A program made the translations under genes and the position numbers. From NCBI GenBank assembly GCA_019245415.1, contig JAFARO010000001.1:1-64000 (forward strand): a DNA stretch of 64,000 nt, written 5' to 3'. The notes under the pieces are model-generated. The model searched no databases and had not been told where the DNA came from. It was given only the letters and a program-made list of their open reading frames with translations. Origin of the DNA: Alphaproteobacteria bacterium. Lineage in GTDB: Bacteria; Pseudomonadota; Alphaproteobacteria; Micropepsales; Micropepsaceae. Below, one piece after another: positions 38,114-46,947 of the stretch. Positions within the stretch are counted from its first letter, which is position 1. Every line of letters starts with the position of its first letter.

Positions 38114-38864
38114 TGGCGCCTCCCCCGAGCGAAAACACCGTCCCGACGGCTGCACCGTTGACGTGCAGCTGTGCGATGTCCATTTCGAAATGTGCAACCG
38201 TGGTTTCGATGAGCTGCCGCAGCCGCGTCACCTCCTGCATGCCGGCACCATCGGAACGCAGCACGATCGCGAGCGCCTCGTCCGGGCCGGACACGCTGAG
38301 CGAGATCGCGTCGCGTCCTTTTCTCATCGCAATCAGCGCATCCGGGGTCGCCTTCAGATCGGCCGCCTTCGCGGTGGCGGAGCGATCGAGCATCGGTGCC
38401 TTGGTGTCGCTGCTGCGATTCTGCGATGCGAGCTGTCCCATTGGCGACTGCGAAACCCGTGATCCCGTTCCTGCGTTTTGGAACGCCGGAGCAGCCGGGC
38501 GATCTGCCACCTCGATGGCAGGAACATAGACGAGCGGCACCGGCGGCTGTTGGGTTGTCCGCCCCGCGGCTGTGAGGCCGGTCGCGGTGCCCGATGCGGC
38601 TGTCGGCGCCTCTATCTTTGCCATCGGCGCAGTCTGTTTCGCCTCCGCCTGCTGTTGCGGCGTGAGCAAGAACTTGTGCAGCCCGAACATGCCGAGTTCG
38701 GCAAAGCTGTAGGCGCGGTGAGAGCGCGGCGCGTGCGGCTTCTGCTGCTCATGGCCGTCGAGCAGATCGGCGAACGAGGTCGTTGGGGGACCGGCATCGG
38801 CGCCCGACAAGGACGTACCTATCGGTTCATGCGCTGCGGGGTTGATCAGAGCCACTGTACTCAT
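38094..38864 (-). CDS. Probable hook-length control protein (FliK-like)
   Basis: A 256-residue protein of low complexity rich in Ala, Pro, Thr and Gln up to about residue 170, then a compact C-terminal region (ISLSVSGPDEALAIVLRSDG, LRQLIETTVAHFEMDIAQLH) resembling a Flg_hook domain. FliK has this architecture and is often encoded beside flgD/flgE. Assignment is from architecture and position. Overlaps flgD by 20 bp and fliJ by 4 bp. Confidence 0.62.
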   Translation of the reverse strand: MSTVALINPAAHEPIGTSLSGADAGPPTTSFADLLDGHEQQKPHAPRSHRAYSFAELGMFGLHKFLLTPQQQAEAKQTAPMAKIEAPTAASGTATGLTAAGRTTQQPPVPLVYVPAIEVADRPAAPAFQNAGTGSRVSQSPMGQLASQNRSSDTKAPMLDRSATAKAADLKATPDALIAMRKGRDAISLSVSGPDEALAIVLRSDGAGMQEVTRLRQLIETTVAHFEMDIAQLHVNGAAVGTVFSLGGGANGGGAR

Positions 38865-39310
38865 TTCTTCCTCCGTCGTGCGTGATGCCGGTCCACGATG
38901 TCCTGGGCTGCGGCATCGTCCTCCTTGCGGATTTCATGCTTTTTTGCGCGCCGCGCGGTTTCGCCGGCGATGTCGCGGCGCAGCGTCGCGGCATTCAGAG
39001 AGGTCGTGCGGCGAGCCAGCTCCTGGCCGGCGAGCTCGGCTTCCGATGCGAGCCGGCGCACAGCCGCGTCGCAGACGCGCAACTCGGCGGACCAGAGGGC
39101 CGCGATGTCCGGCAGGATTTCCGAAGCCGTGACCGCCTCTGTCCAACACGAAAGTGCGCCGTTCTGCAGTTCCTCGCCGGAGGAGAGCGCGTCCTTGCGC
39201 GCCGCCAGGGAAACCGAGGCGTCCAGTGCCGCGGCCTCCGCCCGCAACCGCTGCAGTTCGCGAATCCCGGCGAGGGAATGAAGCTCGCGGCTCCGGCGGC
39301 GATCACGCAT
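38861..39310 (-). CDS. fliJ: Flagellar export protein FliJ-like
   Basis: A 149-residue helical, coiled-coil protein (LAGIRELQRLRAEAAALDAS; LASEAELAGQELARRTTSLN) with a basic C-terminus. FliJ is a general chaperone-like stalk for the FliI ATPase. FliJ sequences diverge strongly, so the assignment depends on immediate adjacency to fliI (8-bp overlap), length and coiled-coil character. Confidence 0.72.
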   Translation of the reverse strand: MRDRRRSRELHSLAGIRELQRLRAEAAALDASVSLAARKDALSSGEELQNGALSCWTEAVTASEILPDIAALWSAELRVCDAAVRRLASEAELAGQELARRTTSLNAATLRRDIAGETARRAKKHEIRKEDDAAAQDIVDRHHARRRKK

Positions 39311-40628
39311 GTCCCCGCCCCTCGTTCAGTGCGGCAAGCTGCGAGACCGTGTCCGTGAAGCTGCTGCGGTCTTCGCGGCCTTGCTTCAGGAAGCGCAGAA
39401 TTTCCGGATGGCGTTCGACGGCGCGGTCGATTTTCGGATTGGCGCCTTTTACGTAAAGGCCGGTGTCGAGCAGCGTGCGCGCGGACTGCTGCAGGCTGAG
39501 CCACTCGACGGTCTGCAAGGCATCGGCCCGGTGCACCTCGCCGGAAAGGTCCCAGGCCTGCCGGCTGACGCTCTTGCAGACATCGATCGCGGGGAAGTGG
39601 CCCTGCTCCGCCAGCGTGCGCGACAGCACGATGTGGCCGTCAAGGAGGGACTTCATCATTTCGCAGACGGGATCGTCGACATCGTCCGTCTCGCTCAACA
39701 CCGTCATGATCGCCGTTATTGCGCCGCCCTTTTTGAATGCGCCGCACAATTCCACCAATTTGGGGATGGTGGCGAAAACGTTCGGCGTGTAAGCGCGCAC
39801 CGTCGGAGGTTCACCGGCCGCAAGTCCGATTTCCCGCAGGGCCATGGCCAGCCGCGTGACGGAGTCGAGCAGCAGCAGGACCTTTTTTCCCTGTGCGCGC
39901 CAGTAATGGGCCTGTGCCAGCGCCAGATGCGCGGCCCGCACACGCATCGCCGCGGACTGATCGGACGTTGCGGCAACCAGCACCGCCTTCGAGCGCGCCG
40001 CGTCGCTGAATGTGCCGTTCCACATGGCTTCGACTTCACGGCCGCGTTCGCCGATCAGAGCGATGACGACGATATCGGCATCCACCTGCTGGCTCAGCTG
40101 CGCCACGAGACTGGTCTTTCCGACACCGCTGGCGGCGAAAATGCCGACGCGCTGCCCAATACCGAGCGTCAGCAACCCATCGATCGCCCGAATTCCTGTT
40201 TCCAGCACCTGGTTGGGCGAAACACGCTCCAGCGGCGACGGCATGCGATCCCGCAACGGCGCGAAATCGCGGGCATCGATCGGGGCCGCCCCGTCGCAGG
40301 CGCGTCCGAGCGCATCCAGAGCGCGGCCGAGCAAGGCCGGCCCGACGGGCACGAGGTCCGCTCTGACGCTGGCACGGACCAGCGCGCCGGAAAAAGTGGC
40401 CGAAGAGTCTTCGAAGGGAGAAAGGATCACGCTTTCGCGGTCGACATGCACGACCTCGGCACCGAACCATGCCTCGCCGCCGCGCCGTTCCACGTTGCAC
40501 AGTGTGCCGAGCGGCACGTTGGGTCCATCCGCCTCGATGGCGCTCGACATGATCTTTCGTACGCGCCCGGTTCTTCGCACCGGATCGATGGCGCGGAGCT
40601 GCCGCTGCATCGGATGAAGCGCGCTCAT
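39303..40628 (-). CDS. fliI: Flagellum-specific ATPase FliI
   Basis: A 441-residue F1-like ATPase that energises export. Walker A is ASGVGKT at 166-172, Walker B is VLLLLDSVTR, and the family's RAIDGLLTLGIGQR and LIGERGREVEAM motifs are present. The C-terminal region SRTLAEQGHFPAIDV is typical for export ATPases. The start is ATG 40628, overlapping fliH by 4 bp. Confidence 0.97.
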   Translation of the reverse strand: MSALHPMQRQLRAIDPVRRTGRVRKIMSSAIEADGPNVPLGTLCNVERRGGEAWFGAEVVHVDRESVILSPFEDSSATFSGALVRASVRADLVPVGPALLGRALDALGRACDGAAPIDARDFAPLRDRMPSPLERVSPNQVLETGIRAIDGLLTLGIGQRVGIFAASGVGKTSLVAQLSQQVDADIVVIALIGERGREVEAMWNGTFSDAARSKAVLVAATSDQSAAMRVRAAHLALAQAHYWRAQGKKVLLLLDSVTRLAMALREIGLAAGEPPTVRAYTPNVFATIPKLVELCGAFKKGGAITAIMTVLSETDDVDDPVCEMMKSLLDGHIVLSRTLAEQGHFPAIDVCKSVSRQAWDLSGEVHRADALQTVEWLSLQQSARTLLDTGLYVKGANPKIDRAVERHPEILRFLKQGREDRSSFTDTVSQLAALNEGRGHA

Positions 40629-41308
40629 CGCGGCGCCTCGGGCATGGACATCGCCTCGAGGCTGCCGCGCAACGCAGTCCATTGCTGATCGAGCCCGATT
40701 TCCATCTGACCGAGTCGAAGCACCAAGCGGCAATCGCCGGAAGGCATCTCCTCCCTGACCTCAACCGCGATACGCCTCGGAGCGATGTCCTCCTTCAGCC
40801 GCTGAAGAGCTTCGCGCTCGGGGAAGTCCTGGGCAGACACCTCGATCGCGAGCACGCACGAGGCTTCGATGGATTTGAGCTGCACAGCCAGCGCCTTGCG
40901 CACCATGGCAGCGCGGTATTTGCGCTCACCCAAAATGAGATCGAGACATTCGCCGGCCAACAGAGGTGCAAGCCTCTCCAATCCCGAGATGCTCTGAGCC
41001 AATCGCGCCTGCGCGTCGCGCAGCGCGGCTTCCAGAAGGCCGAGGCGCTCCGACTGGCGATCCTCCGCCGCGCGCAAACCGACCGCCTCGCCTTCCTTGC
41101 GGCCTTTCTCGAATGCCTGCGGTATTTCGTGGCGCAGGTCCTCCAATTGAATGTCACGCTGGCGAAGTTCGCTTTCGAGATGCGCGAGACGTACCCGCGA
41201 TCGCTCGCGCTCCTCGTCTTCGCGCGTCGGGATTGCCGTCAACACCGTGCCCGGAAGCGGAAGCACTCTTGCATGCACCGATGGATCGAGCGCTTTGATG
41301 ATGCTCAT
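40625..41308 (-). CDS. fliH: Flagellar assembly protein FliH
   Basis: A 227-residue protein with a charged coiled coil (residues 30-75, ERERSRVRLAHLESELRQRD) and a C-terminal V-ATPase E-like domain (VRKALAVQLKSIEASCVLAI; SGDCRLVLRLGQMEIGLDQQ). FliH links FliI to the FliN ring. It sits between the unknown 116-residue gene and fliI with 4-bp overlaps on both sides. Confidence 0.88.
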   Translation of the reverse strand: MSIIKALDPSVHARVLPLPGTVLTAIPTREDEERERSRVRLAHLESELRQRDIQLEDLRHEIPQAFEKGRKEGEAVGLRAAEDRQSERLGLLEAALRDAQARLAQSISGLERLAPLLAGECLDLILGERKYRAAMVRKALAVQLKSIEASCVLAIEVSAQDFPEREALQRLKEDIAPRRIAVEVREEMPSGDCRLVLRLGQMEIGLDQQWTALRGSLEAMSMPEAPR

Positions 41309-41655
41309 GCCCCGCCCCCCCACAGATTCCACGCGTTGGGGCGCCGCTTCGAAGGGCCGCTTTCCATCATGGGAAACAGGTCTTGCGCGCAACCGCGCAG
41401 AATTTCCCGCGCATGCAGCGTCATTTCGCCCTCGAAACGGTCGGTGAGAAGTCGCCGCACGAGCCAAGGAGAGAACCGGGCCAAGTCGAATGGCGCGGAC
41501 GGCGCCGGGGGTTTGCCCGAAAGCTCGTCCAGCAATCGCTCTACCGCTTTGCGCTGATCGGCCTCCAGATCAGCAAGAACTGCGTTCAGATCGTCGGCCG
41601 AGAGGCTCGCCAGCCGTAAGACCATGCGTCGCAACTCGAGATCAGGATGAGGCAC
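41305..41655 (-). CDS. Unknown 116-residue protein in the fliG position
   Basis: Protein encoded between fliF and fliH, where fliG usually lies. From GTG 41655, which overlaps the fliF end, it is 116 residues; ATG 41625 is a second possibility. It is helical: LRRMVLRLASLSADDLNAVL, ADLEADQRKAVERLLDELSG, a proline-rich linker, then FSPWLVRRLLTDRF and AREILRGCAQDLF. FliG is about 330 residues, so this is not a complete FliG; the first helices loosely recall a FliG ARM-like repeat, but I cannot confirm homology. Coupled to fliH. Confidence 0.6.
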   Translation of the reverse strand: MPHPDLELRRMVLRLASLSADDLNAVLADLEADQRKAVERLLDELSGKPPAPSAPFDLARFSPWLVRRLLTDRFEGEMTLHAREILRGCAQDLFPMMESGPSKRRPNAWNLWGGGA

Positions 41656-42877
41656 GCGCGCCTCCCTTGGCGAGAATGTCGCGCAGTCTGGCGCTGAGCT
41701 CGGCACGTTCATCCTCATTCAATCGTTTGCGGCCGCGGCGGCTCATGAACAGGAAAAATACGCCACCGGCTCCGAGTATCGCGGCGAGAAGAGCACTGGC
41801 CGCCCGCCACACTCCGCTCGTTTCATCCGGTTGCGCGACACCGGGCAGGTCGGGCATCCGCAGGGCGCGAACTCTCGGAAGATCGTCCGCGATCGAGCGC
41901 GCGGCCGGCGACGTCACGGCGAACTGGATGCCGTCGGTGACCGTAGCATTGGACCGGATGATGCCCGCGACCAGCGAACGCACGCCTTCCTGCGACGGCG
42001 GATCGATGAGCGTCGGAGCGGACAGCGTCACTTGCAGGGGGAAGCTGCGCGCGGCGGGGTTCCAATCCGGCAAAGCGCCGTTGTCCGAACCGTTCGGCAA
42101 CGCCGTAACACTGACCGCGATGCCGAGTTGCGGGTAGGCCTTTGCCAAGGCCGACCGCACCACTGCTTGATAGTACTGTTCGATCGCCGTCCTTTCCTGC
42201 TCTTCGGGAGAACCCGTCCCAGGTATCGCCTCGACATGCATCGGTGCGCCGACGACGTGTCCGCTTTCGTCCAGGATCACGACATCGGCGGGGTCGAGGT
42301 TCGGAACCGCCGCCGCCACTAGCCGCTGCACGCCCTGTGCCGCGAGGCCCCCAAAGGTGCGGTCGCCGTGCATGCGGATCGTGACCGATGCCTTGGGCGG
42401 CACCCGATCGTCGCGGAAGATCCGGTCCTCGCCCAGGGAGAGGTGCACGCGCGCGGTATCGATTCCGTCGAGCGTCATGATGGTGCGTTCCAGTTCGCCT
42501 TGGAGCGCGCGCTGGTAATTGATCTTCTGGGCGAAATCAGTGAGGCCGAGATCCGACTTGTTGAACAACTCGAACCCGACTGTGCCCTTGAGGGGCAGGT
42601 CGCTCGCCATCACATCCAGCCGCGTTTTCTCGACCAGGTCCGCCGGAACAAGGACCGTCGCGCCGCCATCCTCGAGGCGATAAGCGATCTTGCGGCGCTC
42701 GAGATCGGCGACGATCGTGGCCGCGTCGACCTGGCGCAGCTGTGTGAACAGCGGCCGATACTCCGTGCGCAAAAGAAGGAACCAGGCCAGCCACATGGCG
42801 ACGCACAACGCGACAGCCGTGGCCAGCGCAAGAGCTATCTGCTGGCGAAGCGGCAGGGCGCGGATGCGATCGAACAT
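41642..42877 (-). CDS. fliF: Flagellar MS-ring protein FliF (short form)
   Basis: A 411-residue MS-ring protein. Membrane segment 1 is about residues 16-36 and segment 2 about 358-378; between them lie ring-building motifs (LERRKIAYRLEDGGATVLVP; FNKSDLGLTDFAQKINYQRA; ARVHLSLGEDRIFRDD). The usual FliF is about 550 residues; the missing part corresponds to the collar region. The cytosolic tail (379-411) is about 33 residues and ends acidic/basic, where FliG normally binds. Confidence 0.94.
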   Translation of the reverse strand: MFDRIRALPLRQQIALALATAVALCVAMWLAWFLLLRTEYRPLFTQLRQVDAATIVADLERRKIAYRLEDGGATVLVPADLVEKTRLDVMASDLPLKGTVGFELFNKSDLGLTDFAQKINYQRALQGELERTIMTLDGIDTARVHLSLGEDRIFRDDRVPPKASVTIRMHGDRTFGGLAAQGVQRLVAAAVPNLDPADVVILDESGHVVGAPMHVEAIPGTGSPEEQERTAIEQYYQAVVRSALAKAYPQLGIAVSVTALPNGSDNGALPDWNPAARSFPLQVTLSAPTLIDPPSQEGVRSLVAGIIRSNATVTDGIQFAVTSPAARSIADDLPRVRALRMPDLPGVAQPDETSGVWRAASALLAAILGAGGVFFLFMSRRGRKRLNEDERAELSARLRDILAKGGARASS

Positions 42878-42887
42878 CAGGTACTCT

Positions 42888-43208
42888 CTAGAGCTGCATG
42901 TTCATGAGCTGCTGGTAACCTTCGACCAGACGCGTGCGCATCTGGATCATCAGCTCCAATGAGAGCTGCGCCTGCGAAAGCGCATACGTCACCTGATGCA
43001 CGGGTATGGAGTCGTCGAGTGCAAAGGCGCGCAGCTTGCTGTCCGCATCCAATGCTTTCTGGTTGACCGCATCGACGCCCTGCGTCAGCAGCGACGAAAA
43101 GGACGCGGCATGTGCGGCCTGGACCTGCTGCAGTGGTTGCTGCGGCTGGGTGAGCCGCGCCAGAAGGGCGTCGGACCCTATCGGCATGATCGGGGGTGTT
43201 GGCGTCAT
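42888..43208 (-). CDS. fliE: Flagellar hook-basal body protein FliE
   Basis: A 106-residue protein that joins the MS ring and rod. The C-terminal signature VHQVTYALSQAQLSLELMIQ then MRTRLVEGYQQLMNM is characteristic. Overlaps flgC by 4 bp. Confidence 0.95.
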   Translation of the reverse strand: MTPTPPIMPIGSDALLARLTQPQQPLQQVQAAHAASFSSLLTQGVDAVNQKALDADSKLRAFALDDSIPVHQVTYALSQAQLSLELMIQMRTRLVEGYQQLMNMQL

Positions 43209-43648
43209 GCGCGTTCTCCGAGTTGCAAGGCCTTGGTGTACATTTCATGCGCGGCGTTGATGGCGGCGATGTTGGCTTCGTAGGCACGCGAGGTCTTGAT
43301 CATTTCCGTCATCTGTCCGGCATGATCGATCGAGGGATACGCGACGAAGCCGTTTGCGTCTGCCTGCGGATTGCCCGGCTCGTGGACCAGGCGTGGCGCG
43401 GCGGCGCTGCCCTGCACACTCAATATCTGCACGCCCTCGAGCTTGCCGAGATCGACACCGAAGCCCCGCTTGCTAGAATCCAGCAGCGCCGAAAAATCGT
43501 TCTTCGGACCGGAGACGAGATGGAGTTCGCGGAAGCCCGCCGCCTTCGGTGAATTGGAGACGTTGGCGTTCGCCAGATTCTCCGAGATGATCTCGAGTCT
43601 GCGCCATTCCACGTCCAGGGCCGTGCGGCTGATTTCGATGGCTTGCAT
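43205..43648 (-). CDS. flgC: Flagellar proximal rod protein FlgC
   Basis: A 147-residue rod protein with the conserved N-terminus (RTALDVEWRRLEIISENLAN) and ANVSNSPKAAGFRE, and C-terminal EMIKTSRAYEANIAAINAAH. It overlaps flgB by 1 bp and fliE by 4 bp, the normal flgB-flgC-fliE order. Confidence 0.96.
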   Translation of the reverse strand: MQAIEISRTALDVEWRRLEIISENLANANVSNSPKAAGFRELHLVSGPKNDFSALLDSSKRGFGVDLGKLEGVQILSVQGSAAAPRLVHEPGNPQADANGFVAYPSIDHAGQMTEMIKTSRAYEANIAAINAAHEMYTKALQLGERA

Positions 43649-43992
43649 CAGAGGTTCCCCGTAATCGCCAAGGATTCGACCTGCAGTTCGCGGTTGAAGA
43701 GCGCGATCAGCGCGCCGTAGCGTCCCGCCGTGCCGGAAGCGCTCGCCATTTCGAGATCGGGACGCAGTTCTGCCTCCGGCGTACCCGCGACCGCCTGCTC
43801 GACCTTCGGCGCGAACTGGCGCACGGCATCGTCGCCTTGCGCCGCCGCGTCCTTGAGGGCCTGCTCGAAAGACGTCCGCAACGGCCTGTAGTTCGGCGTG
43901 TTGACGTTGGCGATGTTTTCGGCAGTCGTGATTTGGCGTGCGGCGAGACAGTCCAGCGCCTTCACCATCAACACCGCCATGCTGGAGTCCAT
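43648..43992 (-). CDS. flgB: Flagellar proximal rod protein FlgB
   Basis: A 114-residue rod subunit with the family motif AENIANVNTPNYRPLRTSFE close to the N-terminus and a short variable middle. First of the proximal rod genes, 9 bp after flgI. Confidence 0.94.
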   Translation of the reverse strand: MDSSMAVLMVKALDCLAARQITTAENIANVNTPNYRPLRTSFEQALKDAAAQGDDAVRQFAPKVEQAVAGTPEAELRPDLEMASASGTAGRYGALIALFNRELQVESLAITGNL

Positions 43993-44001
43993 CTTCGTCT
44001 C

Positions 44002-45117
44002 CTATTGCACGATGATTTCGGCGTGCAGCGCGCCGGCGGCTTTCATCGCCTGGAGCACCGCGATCGTCCGCCGCGTATCCACCTGCGCCTTCGCCAGCGC
44101 CTTGACCAAATCGCCAACCGTCGTATCCGGGAAGCGCACCACCGCGTCGTGCGATCCGTCGGCCACTTTCAGCTTGCTGTTGGTGACGATCAGGCTGCGC
44201 ACATCCGGCGCGATGCCGCCGAGGATCAGCGGCTGCGAAGCCTGATGGTCGACGTCCACGGCCACCTTGATATCGCCCTGGGCGATGACCACGCTCGAGA
44301 TCCGAACATTGCCGCCGGCAACCACCGTGCCCGACCGCTCGTTGATCACCACGCGGGCAACTTGATCCGGATCGACCGTGACGTTCTCAACCTGCGCGAC
44401 CAGATGGTTGAGGTCGCTGCCGGCGCTGCCGGCATCGATCGAGACGGAGTCCGCTCCTTTGGCCGAGGCGCGGCCTGCCCCAAGCGCCCGATTCAGCGCT
44501 TCGCTCACGCGTTCGGCGGTGGTGAAATCGGGATCATTGAGGACGAAGGTGAGATTTCCGCCCGCACCCACAAGTTGGGCGTCAACCGGAGCCTCGACCG
44601 TCGCTCCACCGACGCAGATGCCAGTGGTGGGATAGTTCTTCTGCCGCAGGTTTCCGTTGTCCTGGAAATTGTAGCCGCCGACGACCAGCGGCCCCTGGGC
44701 CAGCGCATAAGGTTTCTGGTCCGCCGCCAGAAGCGGCGTCATCAGCAGGACGCCGCCAGCGAGGCTGCGCGCATCGCCGATCGAGGTCGCGGTGACGTCG
44801 ATGCGATCTCCCACCTTTGCCGTCGGCGGCAACGTCGATGTGACGATCACCGCAGCGACGTTGCGGCTCTCCAGCAGATCGGGCGGAACGTTTGAGCCCA
44901 GGCGGCCGAGAACGTTGCTGAGCGCCTGTTTGGTCACCGCGCTGCGCGGCGAATCGCCCGAACCGGCCAGACCGGTGACAAGGCCGTAGCCGACCAGGGC
45001 ATTGTCCCTCCAGCCGAGGAACCGGCCGAGATCCTTGAGCCGCACGGCGTCCGCGACAGCCATCGACGGCCCCGCCAAGGCGGCAAGAAGCGCGATAGAG
45101 GCGATCCAGCGCGTCAT
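44002..45117 (-). CDS. flgI: Flagellar P-ring protein FlgI
   Basis: A 371-residue periplasmic protein with an N-terminal signal peptide (IALLAALAGPSMAVA). Conserved segments: VRLKDLGRFLGWRDNALVGY, GLVTGLAGSGDSPR, VTATSIGDARSLAGGVLLMT and TRRTIAVLQAMKAAGALHAE. It forms the P ring in the peptidoglycan layer. Overlaps flgH by 4 bp. Confidence 0.97.
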   Translation of the reverse strand: MTRWIASIALLAALAGPSMAVADAVRLKDLGRFLGWRDNALVGYGLVTGLAGSGDSPRSAVTKQALSNVLGRLGSNVPPDLLESRNVAAVIVTSTLPPTAKVGDRIDVTATSIGDARSLAGGVLLMTPLLAADQKPYALAQGPLVVGGYNFQDNGNLRQKNYPTTGICVGGATVEAPVDAQLVGAGGNLTFVLNDPDFTTAERVSEALNRALGAGRASAKGADSVSIDAGSAGSDLNHLVAQVENVTVDPDQVARVVINERSGTVVAGGNVRISSVVIAQGDIKVAVDVDHQASQPLILGGIAPDVRSLIVTNSKLKVADGSHDAVVRFPDTTVGDLVKALAKAQVDTRRTIAVLQAMKAAGALHAEIIVQ

Positions 45118-45701
45118 GGAAAATCCAGCCAGTTGAACATGCGCGTCAGGAACCCGGGCTCCGAGCTGCTGGAGACAAAACCTTGGCCGTCATATTCGAT
45201 GTGCGCATCCGCGAGATTGCTCGAAAGGACCGCATTGCCGGACGTGATGTCGGCAAGACGTACGCGGCCTTCGACGCTGATGTTGGTCTTTTCGCCGTTG
45301 ACCTTCAGCGCCTGTGCGCCCCTGACATGCAGATCCCCGTTCGGGTAGACCGAGTCCACCACCACGCTGATCTCAGCCACCATCTGACCCGCGCGCGCCG
45401 TGGCGCCCTGGTTGTCCGAGTTGTGCGCCAATCCCAAGCTGGCCGCAGCGTTGATGCCCCCACCTGTCGTCGGATTGCCCGCGCTGAATTGCCCTTGGAA
45501 GCCGCTGGTCTTGCTGGCGCTGCTCTCGGCACTGTTGGTCGCCAAGGAATTCTCGAAGATCACGACCGTCAGCACGTCGCCGAGGAGATGTGCACTGCGA
45601 TCGCCCGCAAGCGAGGGCCAATTCCCGCGCGAAACCAGATCCGCGGCCTGCGCTTGGACGCTGCCGAGCAGCACGGCGGCGAGGAATGCGGTCCTCCTCA
45701 T
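45114..45701 (-). CDS. flgH: Flagellar L-ring protein FlgH without lipobox
   Basis: A 195-residue outer-membrane ring protein: GDVLTVVIFENSLATNSAES, then VYPNGDLHVRGAQALKVNGE and VRLADITSGNAVLSSNLADA. FlgH is normally a lipoprotein, but the N-terminus (AVLLGSVQAQAADLVSRG) shows a signal peptidase I-type site and no cysteine. Either a true non-lipidated form or a start codon further upstream; no upstream Met with a lipobox was seen. Confidence 0.93.
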   Translation of the reverse strand: MRRTAFLAAVLLGSVQAQAADLVSRGNWPSLAGDRSAHLLGDVLTVVIFENSLATNSAESSASKTSGFQGQFSAGNPTTGGGINAAASLGLAHNSDNQGATARAGQMVAEISVVVDSVYPNGDLHVRGAQALKVNGEKTNISVEGRVRLADITSGNAVLSSNLADAHIEYDGQGFVSSSSEPGFLTRMFNWLDFP

Positions 45702-46120
45702 CGCGCCAGTTCCTCGAAAGCCACCGATAAGATCGAGCCATCTGCCGCCTTGACGAACAGACGTTGTCCTGGGCGCGCGCGTTGCAGCACTTCGACCTTG
45801 CGCGCGATAAGGATGTTTCCGGCACGCGCCTCGAGATCGACGGTGTCGCCGGGAGACAGCTCTTCGACACCGAAGTCGGGATAACGCGGCACAACGTCGC
45901 CCGGCATCAGAGGCCGCTCGGCAATGCTCGCCCCGAGACGAGATTCATAGTGAAAAGGATTGGGAATACCCACTTTGCCGCAAGCTGCGTCAGCGAAGGC
46001 ATCCGTTTTCGCTATCGCGCCGGCGGCGATCGGGACCTGCACGCGCAGACAGTCCTGCGCCCGAGCGGGGAGCGCCGCCACGGCCAAAGCCGCCGCCATG
46101 AGGATCGACCGCCCGCGCAT
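45698..46120 (-). CDS. flgA: P-ring assembly chaperone FlgA-like
   Basis: A 140-residue exported protein with a signal peptide (ILMAAALAVAALPARA). The C-terminal SAF-like domain shows DTVDLEARAGNILIARKVEV and GQRLFVKAADGSILSVAF. FlgA escorts FlgI to the ring, and the gene lies two bases after flgG and directly before flgH/flgI. It is shorter than typical FlgA. Confidence 0.85.
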   Translation of the reverse strand: MRGRSILMAAALAVAALPARAQDCLRVQVPIAAGAIAKTDAFADAACGKVGIPNPFHYESRLGASIAERPLMPGDVVPRYPDFGVEELSPGDTVDLEARAGNILIARKVEVLQRARPGQRLFVKAADGSILSVAFEELAR

Positions 46121-46122
46121 GA

Positions 46123-46896
46123 TCAGCGTCTCAGTTCGTTGGCGATCGTCATCAGCTGATCGCCGGCTTGCACCACTTGCGCATCGGCGGCATATGCGCG
46201 CTGCAACAGCATCAACGTCACCATCTCGTCGGTCAGCTGGACGTTGCCGGATTCCAGCGCGCCCTGGACAAGCGAGCCCGCGCCTTCGTCGCCGGCGCGT
46301 ACTTGGCTGACCTGGCTCTGGTCGGAGGCTTCGAAATAGCCCGCGCCGTCGTCGACGAGGCTGTCTGGGTCCTTCACCATGGCAAGCGGGATCTGGCCGA
46401 TCTGCTTGTATTGCGTCGAGCCGTTAATCTGCGCGGTAACGATGCCGTCGGCCGAAATCGAGAGTGCCGTCGTGTTCTGCGGCATGGAAATATCGGCGCG
46501 AAGAACAGTGCCATCCGCGGCCGCCAGCGCGCCGTCCTCGTTCACCTTGAGCGTGCCGCCGCGCCACAGAAGCGTTCGTCCCGACGGCCCCAGCATCTCG
46601 ATGAAGCCGGCGCCGCTGATCGCAAGATCGTATTGCTGACCGGTGACGGTGAGCGAGCCTTCCGTCCAGACATGTGGCGTGGCGGCGATCGCCACCCCTG
46701 TCACCGCGGCGCTCTGGTCGCCTTGCGGCGGCGTTCCATCGCCAGAGGCGGCGAGTGGATTGACGAGATTGGAAAACTGGACGGTCTGCCGTTTGAACCC
46801 GGTCGTATTGATGTTCGCGATGTTGTTCGCGACCACATCGAGAGCCCGCTGCTGGGCGTCAAGACCCAGCGCGCCGATGTAAAACGCCCCATTCAT
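46123..46896 (-). CDS. flgG: Flagellar distal rod protein FlgG
   Basis: A 257-residue rod protein. The N-terminal motif is IGALGLDAQQRALDVVANNI followed by ANINTTGFKRQTVQF, and the C-terminus carries LVQGALESGNVQLTDEMVTL then LQRAYAADAQVVQAGDQLMT. The start is ATG 46896, which has GGGGGTGGG upstream. FlgF versus FlgG can be hard to separate; this one has the TGFKRQ and the longer centre of FlgG. Confidence 0.88.
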   Translation of the reverse strand: MNGAFYIGALGLDAQQRALDVVANNIANINTTGFKRQTVQFSNLVNPLAASGDGTPPQGDQSAAVTGVAIAATPHVWTEGSLTVTGQQYDLAISGAGFIEMLGPSGRTLLWRGGTLKVNEDGALAAADGTVLRADISMPQNTTALSISADGIVTAQINGSTQYKQIGQIPLAMVKDPDSLVDDGAGYFEASDQSQVSQVRAGDEGAGSLVQGALESGNVQLTDEMVTLMLLQRAYAADAQVVQAGDQLMTIANELRR

Positions 46897-46947
46897 ACCC
46901 ACCCCCACGCTTACGCAACGCTTATTCTTCTTGTACTTTTCCCGTCG

